Source: Arcuatula senhousia
Lineage: Eukaryota > Mollusca > Bivalvia > Mytilida > Mytilidae
DNA length: 64,000 bases
Assembly: GCA_963971305.1 (NCBI GenBank)
Contig: OZ020306.1
Location: 65,631,022-65,695,021 of the forward strand
Direction of reading: 5' to 3'
A program made the translations under genes and the position numbers. The notes under the pieces are model-generated. The model saw only the letters and a program-made list of their open reading frames with translations. It was not told where the DNA came from and ran no database searches. Positions 33,509 through 45,500 of the stretch are shown here, one piece after another. Numbering within the stretch: the stretch's first letter is position 1; each line of letters opens with the position of its first letter.

Positions 33509-36500
33509 TTAAAACTGTATATATCCCTGTAGTTGGTGTTCAGTGACAGCAACTGATTTTCTTTTCGGATGTTCCGTTTCCTTAGGCAAGTTTGTCTGCA
33601 TTTTTCCTGAAATCAGACGATTTGCCTCTGTTACAATTGATATAAGGTCAATATCCTGTGTTTCATATTTGGAGTTTTGAATTACAATGCTGATAGCTTG
33701 GAGCATCCAGCCTCCCACTAGAGAACGACCATACGACTCTCTACCTAAAGCGTAAAAAACAAAATAAAAAGAGTGTTGAATCAGATCGTGCTCATTTCCA
33801 GAAAGAATAAAGACATATAGCAATTCATTATATTTTAAAGGAATTAACGGACTTATGAATCGTTTTCCGCCGACTAATTCACAGAGTATTATATGTATTG
33901 TAAAAGGCGACATATGCATATCATTTCTAGAGTAACTAAATGAACTGTTTATTAACACCAAAAGAAATATGGCACTTTATCCCGCGGAATATGACCGACA
34001 CCTGCACTAGTGCTAAACTTGTCGGACTTTTGTCCCCCATTCCATTCTCCACCCCGTCCTTTATGTTCATTTTTTCATCCCTTTCATGTTCATTTCATCG
34101 ACGACAAATCGTGCTCATCGGGAGTTATCAATTCATGATACGAAAGACCTGTAGTGCTCTTACTAGTAGTTCTTTTACATTTTTCGACTGTAGCAACATA
34201 TTACTCAGTTCCAAGTTGACATTTCTTTTACTTCCAAGTTGACATTTTTACTTCCAAGTTGACATTTTTACTTCCAATTTCACATCTCTTACTTCAAAGT
34301 TGACATTCCTCCTTTCAAAATTGGCATTTTTACTTCCAAATCGACATTTCGCACTTCCAACTTGGAACTGAGAAAAATGTCTGTACCGTGCCGGGCCCGG
34401 GTGGCGAAAAGGCCCGCATCAGAGCCTAGCTTGCCGTATGAGGCGACTCAGAGTCTTGGAATTTTGACGTTAGGTCAGTGCTAAGACCACAGAGCGACCA
34501 TTTGTGTACCCTAGGCGGCCCTTGTCAGCAGGGTTTGTAAGGTCTATGATACGGAAACCCCGGCCATAGTGGGCCAACGTGCGTGGAGAGTGCCACGCTT
34601 CATGCATGTAAAAGTCCCCTTTGTGGACCGCCAAGTAGTGCACCACATAGGTTAAATTTTTTGCCTCTACTGGCATCTCCCCCTTTTCCTTTGGTCTTCA
34701 AAATCTTCTGGTCCTTTGTTTCCCACCCCATCCCCATATTTTATTTATCATGATCATTTTATGTTCAATCTATCATCCTTTTCATTTTCAGCGCCTATAA
34801 ATAACCTATATCGCTTTGCAAGAGCGTAAAACCCCAACTCACTCACTCACTCACGCACAAGATTTTGTTTTATTTCCAAGCTGACATTTTCTAGTACCAA
34901 CTTAGTATTTGTCAGTTCCAACTTGGAAGTGAGAAATGTCAACCTGGAAATGATATGCTAACTTGGAAGTGAGAAATGTCAATTTGGAAGTGATATGCTA
35001 ACTTGGAAGTGAGAAATGTAAACTTGAAACTAATATATTTGTAGTTCCAATCGAGAAATGTAATGAACAATGCCACAACCGGTATTTCGTAGCAATAAAA
35101 AACTATGGTACTTTGCATTTTTAGGTGAGATAAAATCAAATTCTTATACACCATCGGGTTATCATTTTGTTTACATAGCTGACTGTAGAATTTGACTAAG
35201 ATTACTCTGGTAACACGTTGTATAGTGTGGCCTTCAACACGGAGCAAATGCTACCTCCTCCAAGGGATATATTACATTTTCCTACGATAAAAGAAAAAAG
35301 AAAAGAAAGAAATGTTCTTCAATTAGAAAGAATAAGTTTTTCAAAGGAGTTGTGTGTGGCACCATGGGAACAAACAATGAAAGGGATAAAGAATATGTAA
35401 AGGGAATTCACCAAACAAATAGCTTAGGTACACGACCAGTAAACAAGTTGAAAGTACTCTTGCACTGAAATAATTAGATCAATTTATTATTGGTTCAAAC
35501 GGTTGTACTTATCAATATTTTCTGTTTTAAAAAGGCGAAATCATTCTACCCTCATGATAAATATCTCCTAACAACTATACTGGACAAAAATTAACACATA
35601 ATTTATAGAAATAATGAGAATTATAGGATGCTGGTTTGTCACAGACACGTGTGAACCTACGCCAGTATAAAAAAATGTCACTTATGTATAATAAAGGTAG
35701 CATGGTATGATTGAGTTGAAGTTTATCCTTTATTTGCTGCACATAAATATAAATAGTAAGGGACGTGAAAGGGGGGCCTCGGTTTTTTGTTTGGGCCAGA
35801 ATTTTTTTTCCGCAGAGCGTGGAAAAAATATTTATTTTTCATAGGCGTCGCGACAGAATATTTTTTTTATTATTGTCATTATTTTATATGGCAGAAATCC
35901 GTCTGCAGAATATTATTTTTCTTATCCTCTGCTGCCAAAATATTTTTTTTCATCAAAAATAATTTTCAGAATATTTTTTTAGGAAAAAACAGGCCCCCTT
36001 CAAGTTTAATGGTCAGTCCCTAAAATATTCATGCACATATTCACAGTTGTAAGTTTTATAATTTTCTGTTTTTGTACATCTACGCAGTTGTTTTAACTGT
36101 TTTCTTACTTCCGACATGTACATCCAAATATATCTCTTTATTACTTAAAAACTTAAATCACAGCATTACTGTTTTAAAACCAAAGGAGAGCCCAATGGAA
36201 TATTTTGATATTTCAAGTCCGTAAACACAAAAACCAAATCAGTAGACATATAAAAGACGAAATAGACAAAGTAGTCATTATGTGTCACAGAAGAGAAAAA
36301 TGACAAGTACAAAAGAGGTCATGATAAAAAGAATTATTACCTGAACTTGAAGAATAAACAATTACACAATCTTCTTGACACGGAGGGTAAAGATAAAGAG
36401 TTCTGATAACTTCAGACGGTAAACTATCCTTGTCATCTCGTCGGAAAAGCTTGGACAGAAAGCCCTTGGACTCGATTGTATCTTTCAGAGAAGTTTCAAG

Positions 36501-39500
36501 TAGATTTTCAGTACCATCGGTATTTATTTTTGCAGTTTTCTTGTCACATTGGGGGCACATGTCGTGGTCCAACAGAAATTCCCTTGACACGACTTTCTTT
36601 TCCATGTTAGTTGCCAATGGCCTTTCAGCACCATTTTTATTCGTTTTTGCGGATTGATTCTTGATGCAATGGCTCTTTTCTACGTTAATATCAAAGTCAG
36701 AACAAGTTATAGTGTTATTATGTTTACTTGTTGTTAACCTGATTGGTTCCTCTTTGTTGTACAAATCTTCCGTTCCAAACAGAGAGCCATCTTCATTATT
36801 GTCACGTTCTGGACATTCTTTAGAGTCTACATCTTCTTGGTCCAGTTTATCAATAGGGCCACTAGAACCACCTTTCACACCACCTTGGCTTTTGTCAGTA
36901 GAATTTATATTCAGGTCATATCCATGGTCTATTGCACTGTCTCTAAGTATATCTGTTCGTGATCGACAAGCCTAAACAAAAAAAAAACTTTGATATTGAT
37001 AATTTGCTTTTGTTTTTTGCAACTTCTTGCAAAGGGAATACTAAATGCATAAGAAGTTGATTTTTCTTTCATTCTCACCACTTTTTTGTATTGCAAATAG
37101 TCGATATCCTCAGGGCTTAATGTGTATTCCTTTTTCAAACGTTTCGAGTACAAGTGTTTCTCTTTCATCACATTTAGTGTTCGACCTTCCAATATTTCTA
37201 ATTGAAATATTCCAATATTGCTGAGCAGGTGTTTATCCTGGCTGAATAGGGTGGCCCTAGGGATACGGAAGCCATTACCTCCGACCATAGTGTGCCAACG
37301 TGTGTTGAGGGTGCCACGCTTTATGCACGTAAAAGATCCCTTTGTGGACCGCCAAGTAGTGCACCAAATAGGCTTAATATTCCGCCCCCTACCCACCTCC
37401 CAATTTTCATGTGGTTCATCAAAATTAACTATTTTCCACCCAACGCCATATTTCATTAATCATCATCATTTCATGTTCATTTTATCATCTTTTTTATGTT
37501 CATCATCTTTGAAAATATACTATATAGCGTTGCAAGGGCGTTAAACACCTACTCATGGAAATATGCATAATGTATTCACTAGTATACGACAAATCCTAGT
37601 ACACCTTTTTATTGATACATAATTAGAAATTTTGTGTTCGGATACTTAACAGGTTGAATAAGGTGTATTTTAATAGTAATTTTAAGCCATTTACCTGTAT
37701 TAAGAAAATTTTTGGTTTGTCCCCAAGGCCCTCACAATCAGCTATAGTATCTATAATACTTTTGGTTGGCACAGTTACCCCATTTACACCATATATACAA
37801 TGATCTCTATAATAAAACTTAGGGTCATGAGTTTGGGATGATGCTCTTGGCTTCTCCTCGCCGTGACTTGCCGTTACACATGCGAAACAATCTGACTGTT
37901 TATGGAAAATGTGTTGATCAGCAGCTGTAAAAATCAAAGTATTGAAAGTACTGATAGCCGGGATAATTTAACAATTTTTAAGATTGTTTATGTTCTGTAT
38001 TAAGTGAAGAATCATTTGGATATTTTAAACTATATTGCGAGAGTGTATGGATATTTGAACTGATGTGTGATGAGGCATTGCGACAATCAGCTGTCTTTTG
38101 ATTCGTCAGTTACTAAAAGGCTATTCTAGCTATAGCCGTGGCAAATGCTTCAGCGATTTTCCCGCCTAAAAAAAATTCCAAATATTGGATGTAACTATTT
38201 AGATCATATTCGCAAGAATATAGGCGTATGACCTAGGTGGTTAATATGCTAGCCTCTCCAACTTTTGCTCAAGGATTGTCAGATCGTAGTAGTAAAAACC
38301 TGATAACTGACCATAATAGTCCAATATGTGCGCGTGGAGAGAAGCGTAGTACGTAAAAGACACTTTGGACCTTTGTGAACCACCATAGGCTTTAAATACT
38401 TCCTTCCCGCTGGCCTTCAACTTTTCTATTTATTTGTTTCACAACTCACTCCCATACGGTGTACGACCTTTCCATGTCTACTTTATTTTCTATCCTATGC
38501 CCATGGCCTTTACACTACACATTTAATGATGCTAATGCATAATACCGCTTTAAGATTGCTAGTTTTGGAGCTTTGCGATCTTCATTTCGGTTTGTCTTTG
38601 TCCTGTTTTGTCTTTTATCTTAAAAAATTGAGATCGGATCTTTGCTGTTACTTACCATTATAACTCATTTTTTTTTCTTTCAGGCTTAGATAATAATGTT
38701 GTTTCAACATGAAAATATGCTTGATACGAAAGCCATGCATAAAATAACAAAATAAAACAAAATGTATCGACATAGCATGGTCGTTGTCTGGCGTCTAATA
38801 TTAACAAAAATGACCTACATAAACCCAAAACATACCGATATCCATTACCCAATTGATCTGCTGTGCTGTTAGATCTTGGAACACCATTGTAGTAAACTCT
38901 AGTTTTGTAAGGGCTCTCCTCATCGAGAGAATCTCGTCCGTGCTGTAGTCTCTCTGGGCAAGTCTTTTAAAGTGTTCATTACTGATTATGACCGCTAGAC
39001 CTCTGTATGGGTGTGTAAAATCGTAATTCTCGTCGCTCTTATTTTTTTGTTTGATCTTCGTATTTGCAGATTTAATAGTTCTAGAGAAAACAGAATTCAT
39101 GTTTAAACACATTAAGAGCCTGTGCATGAGAACACCATGCAAAATCGTCCAAAAGCAATGTTTTTAAATCAAATGAAAGTTATATATAGCTGATAAAGCC
39201 TGTTCGGCGGCCATCTTGGATTTTTCGAAGAAATAAAGGATGTTTTGCGATAATGCCCTATTTGGCCAATCTGTAGGCGAAAAATAAAAAGTATTTCATA
39301 GCCTGTTACTTTTTTCCTTTTTTGTAGCAAAATGATTGTACTGTTGTGAATGACTACTTTAACATACTTTTGCAACAACACAGCTTAGAAAATCGTGTTC
39401 AGAATTGGCCCATTTTGAATGAAAATTTCATGTTGATTTAAAAGAAATTTCAATGTAGGGCTTAAATAAATTGAAATTTTGTGCTAATATAGTTGAAGCC

Positions 39501-42500
39501 AGTGTTTACAATTCTATAAAAGTTCATGTTTTGCTATGGGAAACCCCAAAAATTATTCTGATCAAATTTTAAAATAGTAGATGCACATTTACATTTTGTC
39601 ACAACAATTGTGTGTAAGTTTCATGAAAATCCATCAAGGGGTTTAGGAGGAGTTGCGGATAAGAGATGGGTACCCCCATGTAGTCAATGGCTAAGTCCAT
39701 GTTTTGCTATGGGAAACCCTAAAATCATTCTGATCAAACTTTCAAATAGTTGGTGCATATCTACATTATGTCACAAAGATTGTGTGTAAGTTTCATGAAA
39801 ATCCATCAAGGGGTTTAGGAGGAGTTGCGGATAAGAGATGGGTACCCCCATGTAGTCAATGGCTAAGTCCATGTTTTGTTATAGGAAACCCCAAAAATCA
39901 TTCAAATTTTAAAATAGTAGGTGTACATCTACATTATGTCACAAAAATTGTGTGTAAGTTTCATGAAAATCCATCAAGGGGTTTAGGAGGAGTTGCGGAT
40001 AAGAGATGGGTACCCCCATTGAGTCGAATGGCTAAGTCCATGTTTTGCTATGGGAAACCCCAAAAACCATTCTGGTCAAATTTTAAAATAGAAAGTGCAC
40101 ATCTACATTGTGTCACAACAATTGTGTGTAAGTTTCATGAAAATCCATCAAGGGGTTTAGGAGGAGTTGCGGATAAGAGATGGGTACCCCCATGTAGGCG
40201 AATGGCTAAGTCCATGTTTTGCTATGGGAAACCCCAAAAACCATTCTGATCAAACTTTCAAATAGTAGGTGCACATCTACATTATGTCACAAAGATTGTG
40301 TGTAAGTTTCATGAAAATCCACCAAGGGGTTTAGGAGGAGTTGCGGATAAGAGATGGGTACCCTGAAGTGTAACGGAAGGACGGAAGGAAGGACGGACAC
40401 CCCTATCACTATATACCCCCAACTTTTGAAGTGGGGGGTATAAAAAACCTGATCCGGGTAACGTCGTGACAGGTTACAGTGTTTACATTTTATAATCAGT
40501 ATGTCCTCTTTTTTGACACCGCAGTTTTTCTTAAGTTTCTCTCTCAAAAATAATACATTCTGGTTAAGTTTTCGAAAATCTAACAGTTTCTTCAGAGGTT
40601 TTACACTATATTCTTTATATATTGTCAATTTCATTATGTTTTAAAATTTGCGCAAATGTTAGATTCTATGTCTTTAAAGAACAGTTTTGAATTTGAAATG
40701 ACCGCTAATCTCAAGAAAAACGAAGAAAACGGAGAGATTTCGCTTATTTTTTAACTACTGACAACAAGTTCAAAAATTAAAGTCTTTTTAAATTTTAAGT
40801 ATGTCTTGCACGCGGAACCAGCTTGAAACTTTCACAAAAGATGCGTTTTAGTAAAACAAGTGTTTGAATAAGATATGGAGCTGGTTCTGCGTGAAAGGGT
40901 ACACTTTCGGGATGGATATATATCACTAACTTGCGCCACTTTCCCATAGGCGCAATGTTAAAATCATTTGTGGTGGATCATTTCAAGCACCATTTACTAA
41001 AACATAAAAAAAGCTTTTAAACTACAGACGTTTATTTTCAAAAATTAGAAATATTAACCTTTCCAAAAAAGACATATTGTGAAAGAATTTACATAATTTT
41101 ATTTTTGATTTTCGTGGTGGGGTGAAAAGGGGTCTTATCAAAACCCATCCTTTGCCTGAATAAGTCTTATAAGATGGTCTTTCAGTTGCATTGTACCTTT
41201 TACATAATTAAGTCGCCCAAAACAAAGTTTGGGAGACTTATTGTTTTTGCACCGTTTCTTATTATTATTATTATTATTATGTCCCCGAACACGAAGTGTC
41301 GGGGACATATTGTTTTTGCTCGGTTTCTTATTATTAAGTCGCCCAAAACAAAGTTTGGGAGACTTATTGTTTTTGCACCGTTTCTTATTATTATTAAGTC
41401 GCCCAAAACGAAGTTTGGGAGACTTATTGTTTTTGCACCGTTTCTTATTATTATTATTATTATTCTTATTATTATTATTATTCTTCTGATTCTTTATCGA
41501 GAATTTGTCCTCCCTAATACAAGAAAACGGTTCAAGGAAATTGAATAACACTTTTTGGATTGGATAGTGGGTCACTCAAAGTTGTGTAATGCACTTTTAA
41601 AATTTTCAAGATGGCCGCCGTTTCAAAATGGCGGCCGTCGGAAAAAGTGGGCGGAATTTTTTTTTTCATCGGATCGTCTTGAAAATTGGTCATCTGGGTA
41701 AAGCGGGTATGCTGAGCTCAAATCTGCGACCGGATTTGAAATCCGACTTACAGTTTCAAAATGGCGGCCATTTTACTACACCCGCCCCCTGAAAATGTCA
41801 ACTTAGTCTGATTTCAACGAAATTTGATTTCTAGACTTATTTTGACGCACTGATTTGAATGGAACTCTATCCAAGGCGATTTTGGGCGACTTGTGTGTTG
41901 GCATCCCAACACAATTATACCTAGTTATTATTATGTCCCCGAACACGAAGTGTCGGGGACATATTGTTTTTGCTCGGTTTCTTATTATTATTATTTTTTT
42001 TTTTTTTTTTTATTATTATTATTCTTAGTATTCTTTAGTGTGAACTTGTCCGCTCGATTTAAAGAACATCTTTAAAGGTAGAAAGCTGAAACTTCATATA
42101 TCAAGAGTATGGAGTGTGAAATTGTGTAATCAGGTTTTTTCGTCAAAATCAAACGACCCCTTATAGGGTAAATAGGGGCCTGAAAATGGCTCCTCAAAAT
42201 CAAAGTTGAATTTTTACTGGCATTTCCAAACCGGCTGGATTAGGGAAAATTCCTTTCACTATGTAGTAGGTATATATAAGAGGTATCATACAAAAAAAGA
42301 ATTTTTAAAATCGGACTTACCGTTTTCAAAATTTTGCAAAAAAATGAAAAAAAAGTTTTAATGGGGAGATAATCCAAATTAAATTTTGGGAAAAAATTTT
42401 AAATTTATTATTTTGAAATGAAAATTTGTATTTAAGGTAATTGGGATATGCCGAGTTCATTTCTGGTATCGAAATTTTTTTTCGGCCGACATTATCAAAA

Positions 42501-45500
42501 TGGCCGCCGCTTTAATGAATTATGGGAAAAAATTAAACTTTATTATTTTTTAATGAAAATTTGTATTTAAGGTAATTGGGGTATGCCAAGTTCATTTCTT
42601 ATATGAAAAAAAAAATATCGGCCGCAATTTTCAAAATGGCCGCCACTTCCGGTAAAAATTGAACTTGCTCCAATTTTAACGAAAACAGATATCTAGAGGT
42701 TTTAAAGGATGGCGAATTGAGGCATGATGTCGAAAATGTTGAAAAATTCAAAATGGCCGCCACTTCCGGTAAAAATTCAACTTGCTCCGATTCTAACGAA
42801 AATTGATATCTAGGGGTTTTAAAGGATGGCGAATTGAGGCGAGGAGTCAAAAATGTCGAAAAATATAAAATGGCCGCCACTTCCGGTAAAAATTCAACTT
42901 GCTCTGTTTTTCATGAAAATTGATATCTAGGGGTTTAAAAGGATTGCGAATTGAGGCGTGAAGTCGAAAATGTCGAAAACTTCAAAATGGCCGCCACTTC
43001 TGGTAAAACTTCAACTTGCTCCGATTTTAACGAAAATTGATATCTAGGGGTTTTAAAGGATTGTGAATTGAGGCGTGAAGTCGAAAATGTCGAAAAATTC
43101 AAAACGGCCGCCACTTCCGGTAAAAATTCAACTTGCTCAGATTTTAATGAAAATTGATATCTTGGGGTTTTATAAGCATGGCGAATTTATGTGCGTTGTC
43201 GAAAATGTCGAAAAATTCAAAATGGCCGCCACTTCCGGTAAAAATTCAACTTGCTCAGATTTTAATGAAAATTGATATCTTGGGGTTTTATAAGCATGGC
43301 GAATTTATGTGCGTTGTCGAAAATGTCGAAAAATTCAAAATGGCCGCCACTTCTGGTAAAAATTCAACTTGCTCAGATTTTAACGAAAATTGATATCTAG
43401 GGGTTTTATAGCATGGTGAATTTATGTGCGTTGTCGAAAATGTCGAAAAATTCAAAATGGCCGCCACTTCGGTAAAATTTAACTTATTCCGATTTTAACG
43501 AAAATTGATATCTAAGCATTATAATGGATGGCGAACAGAAAATGTTATCAACTTAGCCAGATATAAACAAAGAGGGGTACGTGAGGGGACATTTGTGACT
43601 CGCTTTGCGATCACAATTATACCTAGTTATTATTATTCTTCTGATTCTTTATCGTAAAGCTGTCCTCCCTAATACAAGAAAACGGTTCAAGGAAATTTAA
43701 TAACACTTGTTGGATTGGATAGTGGGTCACTCATAGGCGTGTAATCATGTTTTGAAATTTTCAAGATGGCCGTCGTTTCAAAATGGCGGCCGTCGGAAAA
43801 AGTGGGCGGAAAATTTTTTTTCATCGGATCGTCTTGAAAATTTGTCATCTGGGTAAAGCGGGTATGCTGAATTCAAATCTGCGACCAGATTTGAAATCCG
43901 ACTTCCGGTTTTAAAATGGCGGCCATTTTACTACACCCGCCCCCTTTAAAATGTGAACTTTGTCCGATTTCAATGAAATTTGATTTCTATACATATTTTA
44001 TTGTACTTAATGGGAAGAAAAGGTATCCAAGGCGATTTTGGGCGACTTGTGTGTTGGCATCCCAACACAAATTATAGCTAGTTATTATTAAGTCGCCCAA
44101 AACAAAGTTTGGGAGACTTATTGTTTTTGCACCGTTTCTTATTATTATTAAGTCGCCCAAAACGAAGTTTGGGAGACTTATTGTTTTTGCACCGTTTCTT
44201 ATTATTATTATTATTATTCTTATTATTATGTCGACCGAAACGCAGTTATTCGGTAGACATATTGTTATTGTCGCGTTTATTTTTTTTCATTATTCTTATT
44301 CTTATTATTCTTATTCTTATTCCTATTCTTATTCTTATTCTTATTGTCGCCAATTTTTGTCCTCGTCATAACTAAAGAACCGTTTTATATTGCGGATCCA
44401 AACTTGGTATGATGATACATGATCATGATATCTGTTGCGGTAGAAATTTTCGCAACCAAGATGGCTGCCATTTCAAAGATGGCCGCCATTTTACGTAAAA
44501 AAAGTCGCGTTTTCTGATTGAAACAAAAATTTATTTTACGCAATATTATAGGATGGCGAGTTGAGGCGTGACGAAAAAAATGTCGAAAAATTCAAAATGG
44601 CCGCCATTTCCCGTAAAAATTGAATATTCTCCGATTTTAACGAAACTTTATATTTAAGGTATATGAAGGATGGCCAGTTCATACGCGGAGTAAGAAATGT
44701 CGAAAAATTCAAAATGGCCGCCACTTCCTGTAAAAATGAAAAATTTTCTGATTTCCACGAAAATTTATATTCAGGTGTTTCAAAGGATGGCGAGTTAAAA
44801 AAGTTCAAAAAATTCAAAATGGCCGCCACTTCCAAAATTTTTTTTTTTCAAATTTTTAACGAAATTTTATTTTTAAGAGTTTTGATGGATGACCGATTCA
44901 AAAATCTCAAAAAATTCAAAATGGCCGCCATTTCCCGTAAAAATTGAACATTCTCCGATTTTAACGAAACTTTATATTTAAGGAATATGAAGGATGGCGA
45001 GTTGATACGCAAGGTCAGAATTGTAGAAAAATTCAAAATGGCCGCCATTTTCCGTAAAAAGTTAACATTCTCAGATTTTAACGAAACTTTATATTTAGGA
45101 GTTTCAAATGATGGCGAGATCAAAAATTCCAAAAAAAAACTCAAAATGGCCGCCACTTCTGTAATTATTGAAAATTCTCAGATTTTAACAAAACTTGATA
45201 TTTTAGGTGTTTGAAGAATGGCGAGTGGGAATATGGAGTCAAATATAAAAAAAAAATTAAAATGGCTGCTGACAGTGTCAAATATGTCGTAAAAGATAAG
45301 GCAACGGTCGACATCTGCTATTGCTGGCAATGGCAATTCTAGTTATTATTATTATTCTGATTCTTTATCGAGAATTTGTCCTCCCTAATACAAGAAAACG
45401 GTTCAAGGAAATTGAATAACACTTTTTGGATTGGATAGTGGGTCACTCAAAGTTGTGTAATGCACTTTTAAAATTTTCAAGATGGCCGCCGTTTCAAAAT

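Larger units (their letters stand above)
41336..44081 (+). mobile_element. E3: type-1 element enclosing E4 and E5
   Basis: Head at 41336. The body resumes at 43627 (CTGATTCTTTATCGTAAAGC) and has the tail variant AAATTATAGCTAG at 44069-44081. Confidence 0.75.

Noticed and set aside
34386..34858. tRNA-derived SINE head with box A/B
   Set aside because: The (ACTC)n tail and copy number fit a SINE, but I could not identify convincing A and B boxes, so no tRNA origin is claimed.
39782..40249. 155-codon ORF with three repeats of KFHENPSRGLGGVADKRW
   Set aside because: It arises from the 172-bp tandem array and breaks in other units of the same array.
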